Source: Alligator mississippiensis (lineage: Eukaryota > Chordata > Crocodylia > Alligatoridae). Taken from it: 64,000 bases of DNA. The stretch spans positions 124,070,162 through 124,134,161 of the forward strand of contig NC_081824.1 in the NCBI RefSeq assembly GCF_030867095.1, given 5' to 3'. Within the stretch, counting starts at the first letter, position 1. Each line of letters starts with the position of its first letter. The translations under genes were made by a program, and so were the position numbers. Of this stretch, positions 34,484-46,401 are shown in pieces. The notes beneath the pieces were generated by a model. The model worked only from the letters and a program-made list of their open reading frames with translations. It did no database searches and was not told where the DNA came from.

Positions 34484-35479
34484 GCATAGTGTAATAATGT
34501 TGGGGCCCTAATTCTAGCTGCTGGAAGACAAGAATGATATTTAGAGAACCAGTTGTGAAAGATAGTATTGGGTTGTTAATAAAATATTTTAAAGATTAAA
34601 TACAAAGAAAGGAAATGTAACCCCTTTTGAAAGGCCTACATTATTCTGTTTGAAAAGTGATATTTAAAAAAAAACTTATGAAAGTACAGATAAAAAGAGA
34701 GACAGAGGGATTAAGTAAAAAGAGTGTTTCACTGTAATATTATGACAGGTTTCTATTTGTTAATGTTAATGATTAATAAGGTCTTGTTTTATTTCGTCAG
34801 TGTCTACAACCTGCTCCAAGACTTTAAAGGAAACAGAACTCATAGCTACCAGGAAGTTGTTTTCCATCATTATTTTCATCCAGAAATAAATATTGCATTG
34901 TGTAGCCACAAAGGAATTAAAGATATACCATGTATATTTTTATTCTCTCATTAATTTTTTTATTCAAAGTCTGTCAATAATATGTGAAATATAACCACAG
35001 TAAAACACTTTAATGACAAAGTAAAATCATATAGGACATAGCTTCTCGTCTTTTGACTAGTTTGTGTGCTGGTATATGGATTTGTAAGCTGCATAAATTT
35101 TGGAATTAAAAAACCTGTTTGGATCATCATTTTAGCTGGTATGACTGAGCAAAACAAAAATATCAGGCTTAAAAATATACCTACATTGGTTAGTATCCCA
35201 TTCTTTTTTTAATACAAAAAGCTAATTTACTGTCTTCAAATATGGCGCTCTGAATTTTTATTATTCTAAAAGAGAAAATTAAACCCACATGAAATAAAAA
35301 GTTAAATTCAGGCGAGATATCAAACCAGCACAGCCCATGTCGCTGTATATTTAAGAGCCAATAGCTTTTAACCACATTTTAATTTTTTTTTCTTACAGAA
35401 CAAATACTCTGGGTATCAACACTGGCTGGTAATATCAATATGCCAAATATTCACTAGTTCTGTTTAAAACTAACAAAAT

Positions 35480-35830
35480 GGAATTCTTTTTCACACGGCA
35501 TGTAATTAAAGTGTATAACTCATTGCCACCAGATGTTGTGGAGACTGTCAGTTTAGCCAGATTCAGAAAGGAACTGAACAAATTCTTGGAGAAAAGGGGC
35601 ATCAGTAGCTATTGAGCATGGTCATTAGAGATACAGCCTCTGAATTATAACTGCATAGACCTTAAATGCTGGAAGCTGTGAGTGAGGGACAGTGAAAAAA
35701 AATCCCTGGTCATGACCAGTTCGGTCTCCCTTTCAGCATCCACGCTCTACCACTGAGACGCAGGATACTGAGCGAGATGGACCTATGGTTTGACCCAGTA
35801 CATGGCAGTTTTTATGTTCTTACTAGTATT
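35480..35830 (+). mobile_element. CR1 LINE 3' end fragment
   Basis: gtataactcattgccaccag with ggagactgtcagtttagcca is the usual CR1 3' coding and UTR end, running in sense orientation to gtttttatgttcttac. No intact ORF. Confidence 0.65.
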
Positions 35831-36734
35831 TGCTGTGATAGACTTGAAACACTTCATAGTTAGGACAAATTCCTGCTCGTGTGACTTTTTCCACGGAAGT
35901 CCTCTGAGAGATTTCTAAGAGATGATTCCCATGAGCAGGGCTTGAAAAATTAGGCAGTCATTAAAATGATGGAAAAAAAATAAAACTACTCATGCCTGAC
36001 CATCCAGCTAAAGCTAGTACTAGAATTTCTAGAGGGCCCTATTCGTTGCTATCAAAGTCAATGGGAGTTTTACCATCGATTTCACTATGAGCAAGATTGG
36101 ACCTACAGTGAAATCTTGGCCCCATCAGAATTTTTATGTTGACTTACTGGGATCATGATTCAACCACAGAACATAATCAAGATCACTGAATTATATATAC
36201 CATCAAGCACCAGGCAGTTTTGAAACTTTATTTTATCTTTATTATTTTATTAACTGGATTAAAAACAGAAAGCGTCCAAAGTATTCTGCATAAATTTTGC
36301 CAAAATTCGATATTTGAAACAAAAAAGAAAGCAGCAAACAGTATTAAAGATTTATTTCTCTATTGCCTTGCATGGTGAGCTGTCATTACTACCCATTCAA
36401 TGGCACCTGCTCAGAACTGTGGCATTTTGCAGACACTTCCCACAGAAATAAATGACCATACAAGATGCAAAGCAGTGAAGAATCAAGAGCTCAGTTTTTA
36501 AACTTGTATAGAGAGTGCTTTAAAGACATTTATGGAGCCTTTTGTATCACAGCAGCTCTGGTTAAAATGGCAACTTTGATGAAAATATCAGGCAAAATGA
36601 ATTTAAAATGTCCAGCAGTTGATCTGATACTGCATATTGCACAGGTGTATTGATATCTGTGAATGTAAATAATTGGAACTGTACACTAATAAGACAAGTT
36701 CTTTTGGTCCTTTATCTGTACTGTAATATATATA

Positions 36735-36775
36735 TAATATTACACACACACATACACACACACTCTCTCCATTAC
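36735..36775. repeat. CA-rich microsatellite
   Basis: Interrupted (AC)n from ttacacacacacatacacacacac, ending in CT repeats. Confidence 0.8.
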
Positions 36776-36985
36776 TATCATCTGAAAAAAGAGTATTATG
36801 GTTTCATATCGCACCAATATTTTCCTTGTGTTTGTTATTCTTATTTAACAAGCAAAACTGTGCTCTGGCTAATTGTACAGTATTATAGGATACGTTGCCT
36901 TGCACAATTCCAAGTGCCTTAGAAAAATGTTTAGCTCTTTCAAGCATATATAAATATATATATAAAATGAAAAATAGATTACCTA

Positions 36986-36991
36986 AATAAA
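36986..36991 (+). promoter_or_regulatory. Candidate polyadenylation signals, distal group
   Basis: AATAAA here, with further copies at 36447-36452 and 37163-37168. Any of these could end the longest PHACTR2 transcript. They coincide with the right edge of the repeat-poor tract, beyond which foldback elements begin. Confidence 0.35.
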
Positions 36992-37345
36992 ATTGTTCCA
37001 AAAACCCTTGCAGACACATTTCTTTCTAGACTGGAATAAGTACCTATGTAAGTGTAATGAATTTGATTTCTAATAGGCATTATTTAGTAAAAAAATTACT
37101 CTAATGATTTATTAAAAGTAACTCTACTGCAGATGAGCGATTCTTTTTTTTATCACTTGCAAAATAAAATTAACTTGTCAGCATCTCACTTTAATTTTTA
37201 GAAGTTCTTCATACATCTTCAGCAGCTCTTCTGTAAGCAAGTCCATCCCTTCAGAAGGTGCTATGACCTAACAGTGATGGTTGTGTTAAAAATATAAAGA
37301 TAGGGTGATTATATGCAATGGAGGTGAGGAGTCTGGTTCCACCTA

Positions 37346-38600
37346 CAGGGCACTGACAGAAGTGATGTTTTGTTGCATAGTCAGACCCCTGAAGCACTCT
37401 ACAGCCATGCCTTGACAGATGTGCACAGCTGAAGAGCACTTTAAAAAGTGCCTGATCGTGTGAGAATCTGAACACTTGTTATATGAGGATTCAGATGAAG
37501 GCTCTCCAAAGCAAAGTGCCTTCATAAATTTCTGTCAGTGCGTGCTGGGAGCAGGGCTCCCCAGTACTGTATTCAGAATGGGAGCAGGGGAAGGAAAAGG
37601 AGAGAATTACATCTGGGGTTTGCCCAGCCTGTGCTGGAGGGTGGGGTGGGTGAATTGGAGGCACCCTGTCCCCAAGGTGGGGGGCTTCAATCCACCTGTC
37701 CTATCCTCCAGCAGAGGCTGGGCAAATCCCAGATAGATATCCCTCTCCTGCCCCCCCAATGCTGAAGACAGACCTGGAATGGGGGGTGCAGGACTAGGGG
37801 AGAGAGGCTGCAGACAGGTAGCCACTCCAAACTGGAGCTCAAGCCCCCAGACCCAAAAGCAAACATCTGTTGGGTTGTGGGGATCATTCTAACTCATGGG
37901 CTTCCTAATGGGTCTTGGGGAGAACAGGGCCAGGCCCGTGTGGTAGGGGTCTCCCTTCCTCCCACATGAGCATCTTAACAGCAGCAGAGGCTGCTACACC
38001 CAGAGCTGGGTGGGTGGAGGGAAAACGGAGCCCCCTCCCACCTTGCAGGCCTGGCCCGGCTACCCTTGCTGGGGTCTTGGAGAGAGCCAGGCCAGGCCCC
38101 CAAGGTGCAGGGGCTCCATTTCCCTCTCCCCACCACAACTCTGGGCACGGCAACCTCTGCCACTGGAACCCCCCCCACCTTGTGGGCCTGGCCCTGCTCC
38201 ACCCAAGGCCCAGCAAGGGTAATTGGGGGAGAATGCAGCAGGGGGGCTCCCTTCCCCCCTCCCCAGCTGCACAGAGAGGAGACAGAAGTTTTCTGTCTCT
38301 CCTCTGTGACAGCCCCTGGGTGGGGCTGGGCTAGTGCTCACTGCAAGCACCAGCCCAGCCCTGTAAGGCCACATGGGACGTGGGTGGAATCACCCGAAAT
38401 GAACCCTTGCAGGGAACATGTACGCAGGTTCCCTAAGGCGCTCTGCCCTAGAGCACTCCTGTCTGATACTACATCAGACAAGGGTTAAATTTTTACATGA
38501 TCAGCCATTTTGAAAGTGCTCTGCAGTCATGAACGTTTGTTGTTACAGCTACAGAGTACTTTCGGGAGCCTTATAGCACAAATAACGTAACTTGTATACA
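37346..38600. mobile_element. Foldback transposon, long copy
   Basis: Starts gggcactgacag. Sub-terminal arms of about 90 bp pair imperfectly: gcactctacagc and gagcactttaaaaa near 37390-37450 against tttgaaagtgctctg and gctacagagtactttc near 38508-38566. An inner palindrome has arms at about 37610-37642 and 37706-37735, so the two strands encode mirror-image low-complexity peptides (IWGLPSLCWR and IWDLPSLCWR). Homologous to 40494-41022 and 21480-21800. Confidence 0.6.
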
Positions 38601-39934
38601 CACCCTTAGTTATGGCTCAGAGACAGTCTATTCATGGGAACTACCTGAAGTGTTGTTTGCAAGCCGCTGCTTCGCTAACAGATTTGCTGATATACTCACA
38701 GAAACTTGCATCTACAATTCCTGGTTAAAAGAAGTTCCAGGAAAGGGTAATGTCACCACAGTGACATGTACTTTTTCCCTCCCCCACACCCTCAGCACCG
38801 CAGTTCAGCTTTTACATAAGGTTGCAGCAGACAACAGAGATAGTTTATCGAAAGGGATGGGCCTGATAGGCCAGCTCCTGGTTCAAGATGGCATATGCTC
38901 TATCTAGCAAGGCATCATTAACCCTTCATAGTGATCTTTTCCAGCCTTAGCTTCCCTAAGTTGGTGGAAGGATAGAGACAAAGTCGGCTGAGATATGCCC
39001 TTCTTCATTTCCCCACCTGCCATAGCTTTATAGTGAAAAATATTTTTCTAATTGGTTGGTAATCTCATTTATTACATTTCCTTGTGCAAGGACATTGGTG
39101 CAGGGAGACAAGGGGCTATATCCCATTATGGAGCTTAGGGTAGTTTAGAAAGCCTTCCTGCAATATATATAAACCAGTCACATTTTGATCTGGGTAGACA
39201 ATAATACTACCATCTTTTACAGAAACAATCAGAATGAGGCAGGTCCTTTCCTTCTTAACAAGGAACTAATCCAGCTGTGGGACTGGTGCATCCAGCAGCA
39301 GACTCACCTCTCAGCCGTACCCCTCTCAGGTCTGGGAAAACTACAACAGATTGCCTTGGGAGGGTGGTCTCCAAACAGCAGTGTTGGTAAATATACAGTC
39401 TGACCCTTCAGTTTATCTTTGTGCGCTGCAGTTACCCAGGGATAGACCTGTTTGCAAGAAAGTGACAGATCTGTTCCAGCAGAGGGCTCAGAGCCAGCTC
39501 CCTTTTGGAGGCATTCCTGATCTCCTGGTCAAAGAACCTTCTTTATGCCTACTCACCTACACGGCTGGGTTGTTCAGGATGTGAGCCAGGATCCAGTGTA
39601 CATGATCTTCCTGGCCCTTCCTACCTGCTAAGGCAGTTCTAGTACCAGAACCTCTTGTCCAGTAGAGAGCCCTAGGACCCAACCTTTGTTCTCAAGCCTC
39701 CATAGCAAAAGGGAGTGCTATGAGTCCCTCTTCTTGAAGGTCTGGATGCAGGTTGGTTCTCACATGTAGAGTGAAATTGTACAGCTCAGGTCTAAGGTAT
39801 TCTTGGCCACAGCAGTAAGGACTTAATGTACTTACCTGGCAAAACTGAACCAAATTCTCTATCTAGTATAGTTCCATGGACATGCCCTCCATTAACTCCA
39901 ATGTTCTGGTCATTCTGAATTATATGTTAGAGCT

Positions 39935-40490
39935 GAAGCAGTTCATAGGCTTATAGGAAAGTAGGGCTAGAAGGGACCTTACAAGGTCATTTAGTCCAGT
40001 GATTCTCAACCTTTTTTTTTGTACCAGGACCCTTTTGTAAACATCAATGGCCAGTCCCCACCCAGAGCCCTCACTCCTGACCTGCTGTCCCCCCGCAGTG
40101 TGTGGGGAGCATGGGGAGGCCCCAGCCAGCCTCTTGCAGGCTGGAACTCTGCCGGCCTGCAAGGGGAAAGCCGTGGTTTCCCACATTTTTCTCCTTTAAA
40201 GGAGAATCCATTCTTAAAGTTTGTTTGCTACCCTTTCATATATTCTTACAACCCACTTTTGGGTCACAACCCACAGGTTGAGAAACGCTGATCTAGTCCA
40301 GCCCTCCTCAAGGCAGGAATGTCCCTAACTAAACCATCCCAGCCAAGTTTCTGTCCAAACTACTCTTGACAGTTTCCAAGGATGGAGATTCCACAATTTC
40401 TCAAGGAAGCATATTTCAAGGCTTGACCATTCTCATAGTCGAAAGTTCCTCCTAATCTTCAGAGCTAAAGCGTGTCTAACACTTCCCTTC
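39935..40490 (-). mobile_element. CR1 3' fragment interrupted by a hAT element
   Basis: ggctagaagggaccttacaa to 39996 and cagccctcctcaaggcagga from 40299 are adjacent parts of the CR1 terminal block, seen in reverse. A 294-bp hAT element separates them. Confidence 0.7.
39997..40290. mobile_element. hAT-type MITE nested in CR1, 294 bp
   Basis: Ends cagtgattctcaacc and ggttgagaaacgctg. It is flanked by ATTTAGTC (39989-39996) and ATCTAGTC (40291-40298), 7 of 8 identical. Similar ends are known from MER5/Charlie-type hAT elements. Confidence 0.8.
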
Positions 40491-40493
40491 ATA

Positions 40494-41022
40494 GGGCAGT
40501 GACAGACATGAGAGTTTGTCACGCAATTGGCTGCTGAAAGTACTCTACAGCTGTAAACTGATGGAAGTGCACAGCAGCAGAATGCATTAAAAGTGCCCAA
40601 TTGCACGACAATCTATGAGGGTTCAGACGAAAGCGCTCCAAAACAAAGTGCCTTCATTAACATCTATCAGTGTGGTCGGGAGAAGTGCTCGGCTGATGCA
40701 GCTAAACTCTACTCCCCGTGGGGGAGCTCCAATCCACAGGGGGGGCACCAATCCATCCACCCCTTCCTCCAACGCTGGCTGGGCAATCCCCAGAATGAGC
40801 TCCCTCTGCTCCTTCCCCGCCCCCCCCAAACAACACCAGGGCTTGGAGAGGGGAGGGGCTGGGCTACAGGGAAAGCAGCTGCAAAAACACTGCAACCCCA
40901 GACTGCAGATCACCTCCCAGTCCTAGGGACCCAACAACATCTGTTGGGTCCCAGGGATAGCTCTAACTTATGGCACTTCCTACAAAGTGTTACACCAGGG
41001 AGCTGCACATTTGTCAGCATCC
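40494..41022. mobile_element. Foldback transposon, short copy
   Basis: Terminal repeats gggcagtgacagacat and the complement of atttgtcagcatcc. It carries a perfect 11-bp hairpin gggacccaaca / tgttgggtccc (40926-40952). Its 5' 200 bp align with 37346-37550 in the same orientation. Confidence 0.65.
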
Positions 41023-42028
41023 ACAGTGTCTCCATAGGTGATACCCATAGTCTGTAAGGAAGCCAGCTGAAGTTCTCTCTCTTTCTCTCTGAGGAGTGAA
41101 AACTATTAATCACTCATCCCACCCAGCAAGGACCATGCAAGGTACCCTTTACAGGTACTGCAATAGCAAAAAACAAATTTCTGATCAAAGGCTCAAGGCA
41201 TAAGACACACCTACAATTAGGGACATGTATGTGGACAATACACCTCAAAGAACTCCAGTGATTAGAAAGTAACTTCCTTTTGTGCACAGTCATTGCTAAC
41301 TGTACTCCTAATGATCCTATTCACAAGAGCTCATAAGGTCAAATGCACAATCAGTGTACCACCTGAGAGAAGGGCTCTCATTTCCTCCATGACCTATAGT
41401 GTCACCTGTCAACACTATATAGAACTATATATTAAATATATAACATGGCATCTATGAAAATCACTACCAGACTACAACATGCCATCAAAATCAGATGAGC
41501 TAACCTCTTTCCATAACACCAACACACTAAAATCTCATAGCAAAGACAACACACGGCATACTAAATCATGGTAAAGACTTAAGTCTTCAGAAAATGACAA
41601 CAGAGTAAGAAAGAGAAAAATATACGGGCTTCTGAAGCTCTGGCGACATCTACTGAAAAAATATTGAAATATACACTATAGGTAATTGAAACTGAATTAA
41701 TAGTGTTCTGTTATACTTACAAGATAGTGATAATGTAGACTGCTCAAAATTAAAATTGATTAGTACTTTTAAATGTCATCTCTTAATTTCCTAATAACCA
41801 ATTAAAATTCATTTTTATAATCTCTAGATGTATTGAAGGTAAGAAAGTCTCCTGTTTTGTGATTCACACTTTCCTTCTAAAAAAAAAAAATTATTTTGTA
41901 GTCCTGAAATATCAGGTGTAGGTCTTGCTGGAGTATTGATCGATACAAGCATTAATCAGGGCATTTACTGCTCACATAACGGCTCTACTAAAGCACTGAC
42001 CAAAACAGGATGTATACACTGTTTACAT

Positions 42029-42342
42029 CAGTGATACTCAATCTTCCAGCCTGTGCTGCTGAGTAAGTGGTACAGGGGTGGTCCACAGGCCAGATCCTAT
42101 GTGTGAGGTCAATCCACAGAAGCAATCTGGTCACACGTCAGCCCAACCCACATGCCAGTGTAATCTAGCACACCAAGCCCCAGGGCTCTGCCCAGGCCTG
42201 AAAATTGGGCAGCAGGGAAGTGGTGGTTAACACTGACAACCCTGTTACCAAAATTTCCAGACCTGTGGGGAGCCCCACAAGGCAGGATGGCACTGCTCCT
42301 CTGGCTGGATTTGGCCTACAGGCCAGAGGTTGAACACCACTG
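42029..42342. mobile_element. hAT-type MITE, 314 bp
   Basis: Ends cagtgatactcaatc and ggttgaacaccactg. It is flanked by GTTTACAT (42021-42028) and GTTTACAA (42343-42350), 7 of 8 identical. Confidence 0.8.
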
Positions 42343-45300
42343 GTTTACAAAAAAACCCTAAAATGTATGCCTGTAAGATTAGACTGCAAAGACCCCTGAC
42401 AAGGCTGACTGTTTAAGGGGTCAGAACACACAAGATAACAACAGGATGTCCAAAGATTAGAGTGATCCAGGAAAAAATGGTAATGTCTGTTAAAATACAT
42501 GATACAGGAAATGTCTGATGTAAACAGTCTGAGGTAAACAAAGTTGTTTTGATCAATGTATATAAGGGGAACAGGAAACCCTTAGAACTTTTAGCCTGCA
42601 GCAACGGTGCCGAATTTACCCAGGTGAATTGCGCTAATATCTTGCCACAAGTATCCAGGGCTAAGTCCTTATAACCATCTGGCCATGTGCATTAATTAGT
42701 AAGTGCTTTAAGTAATGAAACTGGCTAAGCCTTTACCACCAAATCGAGCCAAAGGTCATTCTTCCTATAACATCAAGGTCTTCAAAGGAACACATGCTGT
42801 GTACAGCATCAGCAGCACAGACAATACTATGACAGTGTCCATACATAGAGAGCAACACTGACCAAACAAATGGAGGAACAACTTCAAGTACGTTTTTCTT
42901 AAGAGCACGGTCTGTGCATCTTTATCTGTGTATAGTATAGATACGCAGAGTTTGTATCAGTAGTATAGAAGATAAGAGCTCATTATTCAATATGGCTAAA
43001 GAGCTCGAAAAATAAAACTGATATGCATTAGGTTAGACTGAGCCTTTAAACTCACTCCTGAATGTGGACTGATAAGTAGCTGCACCAGAGAAGATTTGTG
43101 CCTTGGAGAGATCCTTCTGAGGAACAACTCTTCAGACTCCAAGGCAGATCAAGGAGGGAAGTTTTATTGTGCCCATTTTATTCTCTTTTTTTTTAACTTT
43201 ATTAACCGATCCAAATTATCAAATACATTTTATATTTAAAGATATATCCAATCCTCTAAAATATATATAAAGACAGATAGCTATCTTTAGTACCTATCCT
43301 AGTCTACACAGGTTTTTATACCTCATTACAAGAGTTTCTGCAAATGTATCTGCACTACATAATGCAACTAACATCTGTCACATGGTGTTGTTTACTCATC
43401 CACTCCCTAGAAATGGAGGTATATGCAGTGGAATTTCCTGTTTTTGTAGTATGCAGATTGTTTGCATTTTGTTTTTTGTATTTATGTTAGAGGTGGTCAA
43501 GTTAAAGAAATACATCTTACATTTGAAGTGAATGGGGGTGCATGTTGTGATGGTCCTTTACTTCCTGAGGCGATCATCCTGCATGAGATCAGCCCCAGAG
43601 AAAGCTCTGTCTCTATACAGATGTTTGTCCCCTTTACTAGAACGCTTCATTGTGCCTGACAAGCAAAGCTGTCAAGCACAGCATCTGCCCTGAAGTTTTA
43701 AACAATTTTCAAAATATTCTAAACTGGGACCATGGATAAGAAGGTAAAGACCAAGAACTAGCACTTGATTTGTTATGCTATGGAAAATCAGCGTAAAGAT
43801 TCAAAGATACGGATCAGATATACTCATAGTAACTTGCATTGCTGAAAGTTGTTGCTTTATTTTATGCTAATTCCATGCTGAAGGTAGGGCAAGGTAATAC
43901 CTTAAAGGTTGCCTAGCTCAGGCAACTTTTCTAGTCAACAACTCATTTCACCAGATGCCACGCACTATAGTAGTTCCAGTTTCCTAAATGCTGAAGATTT
44001 CTTAACCAGGCACAGTACACTGCCGTAGTGCAGCTAAATGAAATAAAGGCATAAATAACTAAGACTAGATCCTCATCAACTAGGTTGGGAGACAGCCTCT
44101 ATGCAATGCTGGCAGAAAGTCTTGTTTGTGGATGCTACTCTGTCTGAACGTAGCAAGAGCAAGGAATCCAAGACCAGTATTAACCTATGGACTGAACTGA
44201 TCAACTGGGGGTTTATGCCTTGAACCAAAGAAGACACTCCTTTATTCTTTTCTCCCCACACCAGCATTAATACTTTAACAAGGCTACTCCATCCTTCCTT
44301 ACTGCCTCTCTACCCACTTGCTTGTGAGGGGATTTGCCCTCTTCTCCCTCATGCTAAACCCTGACCTATAATTGAAGTTCAACGTGGCCTGACAGGGCAG
44401 ATGGAGGCTTTTTGGCGCCATTCTGCAAGCACAGAGGAGCAGACCACATCATGAGTAGAAAGCCCAAGAACAGGAGATAATTAGGAAACTAAAGAGAAGG
44501 AGATTTGCAGAGGGTCATGTCATTCTCAAACGGAAGACATCAGTGGTGGGTCACAGTGCCATAGCAAGGAAGTTTGGTACCCAGGGCAAAGCCTGCAGCG
44601 GCAGCCCACCCTTGCCCCATGCATGGATCCAGGGGGGCACGTGCCCCCACCCCTTGCCTGGTAGTGCACCCAGCAGTGGGAACCACCCTTCCCCTGTCCC
44701 CGCACCCCCTCATTTGAGCTGCTCACAGCTGTCCCATGCCCTGCCCTGGCTGGGCAGCGCCCGCTGGCGTCCCTTCACTTTGGCACCAGGCGTGGTCGCC
44801 CCACTCGCCCCTCCCTTTGCTTCAGCACTGGTGGGTCACGTACAGGAAAAGAGGTTTCTTACACCAGGAAACCACTTCTCCTGTACACTTGTCGCTCGTT
44901 TTCACTGCAGGTTACAGAACTGCAGGATGAGGAAAGAAACAGAATGAAGGCAGGGTAGATTTACACCTTACAGAGTAACCAAAGTGTGTGTGTACGTATG
45001 TTGCTCCCCTACCAAGAAGTGCAAGCCTGGCCAGTTCACTCCAGGGAAAAACACATGAGCCCTACACATACATAGGGGCCGCGTCCCAGAGCAAATGCTT
45101 GATCTATTTACTACCTGGGGGGGCCCTCCTTAAACGCTGCTTTGTGCAGGCCCTTTCACAGACCAGTTAATTTGGCTTTCCATTGATGTAACTTAGAGCA
45201 GATAGTGTTTTCTGTTCTTTTGGACTCAGCTGGAGAGATGTACCCCCAGCTTTCCTGGGCTGAAGCTCACTTCATCAGATCCTGTGAAACGATGGGTACA

Positions 45301-45823
45301 AATAGCGCAGCAGTACCCCCTCCCACACCATGCACAGGTGAGGCCTTTGGCTCAGGAAGAAAGCCTCGTGTGACAAGACCAGGCAGGCACATGGTTCATT
45401 GTCACACTTCAAATCCCTTAGAACTATGCAGGATAAAATGTGTTAACGCTTCTCCTGTGCCATGGCCTCACACTAGCATGAGCTAGTAGAGCTAGTGTTT
45501 TCTTCCAGGGCCACCATCCAGGCTGCGCCCTTCTCCCCGGCAGCGGGGCAGCTGGGGAAGACCACACGTGCAAACGCCTGTGCTGCCCCCACTCAGAAGC
45601 GGGTCAAACCCCAGGCCCATCGGACTAACAACAATTGAAGCGTGATTTTCCCGAGGCCTGAGTCGTACCCAGAGGCAAAGACAGCCCTTTACACGCACAG
45701 CCGGAAGAGGAGTAAATCCGAATTAGCCTGGCCGTCCCGCGAGAAGCGCCCACTCGAACAGCACCCAGCAACCTGGGTAGGCGGGCGGGACAATGGGCTC
45801 GCCGGCCCCCATGATCGGCTTTG

Positions 45824-45831
45824 TGACGTCA
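45824..45831. promoter_or_regulatory. Full palindromic CRE (CREB/ATF site), upstream copy
   Basis: TGACGTCA in the context gTGACGTCAc. A second identical core lies 171 bp downstream. Inferred role: CREB/ATF-family input to the LTV1 promoter. Confidence 0.55.
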
Positions 45832-45906
45832 CGGAGAGGCGGAGGTTCTAGCCGCAGTAACTGCAAGGACTGCAAAACCCAAAGCCAGGGCCCAGCAGCG
45901 CCCACA

Positions 45907-45916
45907 GCGCATGCGC
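45907..45916. promoter_or_regulatory. NRF1-type palindrome
   Basis: GCGCATGCGC is a perfect match to the NRF1 core. A weaker relative, GCGCATGCAC, is at 46047-46056. Confidence 0.5.
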
Positions 45917-45994
45917 CCACCAGTGACCAACCATAGCCACCCTGGAGGAGGAGCGAACGGTGCGGTGAGTTCTGCTCCGCTCCCCAACGGTGCC

Positions 45995-46002
45995 TGACGT
46001 CA
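45995..46002. promoter_or_regulatory. Full palindromic CRE (CREB/ATF site), downstream copy
   Basis: TGACGTCA about 400 bp upstream of the LTV1 start codon. Like the upstream copy it is followed by C. Confidence 0.55.
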
Positions 46003-46317
46003 CTTCAGCGCGCCGGCATCCAGAACCTTGCCCGAGCGTCTGCTCCGCGCATGCACCTCCTCCTTTAGCCCCTCTCCCTTCCCATGCCTTCCCTCGTTGC
46101 TTTAGCGGAGTGGGCCGAACCATTCGTGCCGGTTCGGAAGGGGGCAGCAACAATGACGCGTTATCTCTTAGTCCTTTTTTCTGCGCTGAACACTCACTAA
46201 AACCCTCCACGGCGCCTTTTACCATCTCTGACGATGGCTGTTCGCCGACCAAACGGAGGTGGCGGGGTTTAATCTTCCTCCCCTCCCCCCCACGAAAGGC
46301 GGAACTTAGCTCGTTCC

Positions 46318-46350
46318 AACATGGCGGCGGCGGTCGGGAGTTGCATGTGA
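46318..46350 (+). promoter_or_regulatory. YY1-type site overlapping a nine-codon upstream ORF
   Basis: AACATGGCGGC (46318-46328) matches the YY1 consensus often found at transcription starts of housekeeping genes. Its ATG (46321) opens a tiny frame, ATG then GCG GCG GCG, ending TGA at 46348-46350, 48 bases before the LTV1 start. If transcription begins upstream of 46318 this is a uORF; if it begins inside the motif the uORF is bypassed. Confidence 0.45.
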
Positions 46351-46398
46351 GGGGCGTGCGGCCTGTGTTCAGTCCCCTCGCGCTGCGGGCCTCGCGCC

Positions 46399-46401
46399 AT
46401 G
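46399..46401 (+). CDS. LTV1: LTV1 exon 1 coding part: the start codon only
   Basis: ATG sits directly against the donor gtgagc, so the exon contributes only the initiator Met. The next exon opens in phase 0 with CCT CAC AAG AGG AAG, matching the known MPH-basic N-terminus. G at -3 gives a fair Kozak context; after splicing +4 is C. The 5' UTR portion runs upstream into the CpG island. Confidence 0.85.

Larger units (their letters stand above)
29806..37180 (+). other. PHACTR2: Probable long 3' UTR of PHACTR2
   Basis: About 7.4 kb follow the stop codon without a recognisable gene. The stretch is AT-rich and much poorer in transposons than either flank. The repeats I can see are a CR1 3' fragment (about 35480-35830), a Tigger-like element (32938-33121), a GA-rich simple repeat (30180-30245) and fragments of an old repeat near 33500, 34070 and 36040. 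Several AATAAA signals are spread along it. A long 3' UTR would explain the low repeat load; the exact end is inferred. Confidence 0.55.
37181..45480. other. Intergenic spacer between PHACTR2 and LTV1
   Basis: No exon with splice sites or conserved protein signal was found. Contents are two foldback elements (37346, 40494), hAT-type elements (39997, 42029) and CR1 remnants. The block 41060-44500 is mostly AT-rich unique sequence. About 44540-44830 is a GC-rich decayed repeat. Confidence 0.6.

Noticed and set aside
44540..44830. Possible exon in the GC-rich stretch before the LTV1 promoter
   Set aside because: No conserved peptide or paired splice sites; sequence resembles decayed GC-rich repeat also seen near 63290.
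45848..46252. Divergent - strand gene from the LTV1 promoter
   Set aside because: Only an unremarkable Pro/Gly/Arg-rich frame is present; no conserved protein or splice structure supports a bidirectional gene, though an antisense noncoding transcript is possible.
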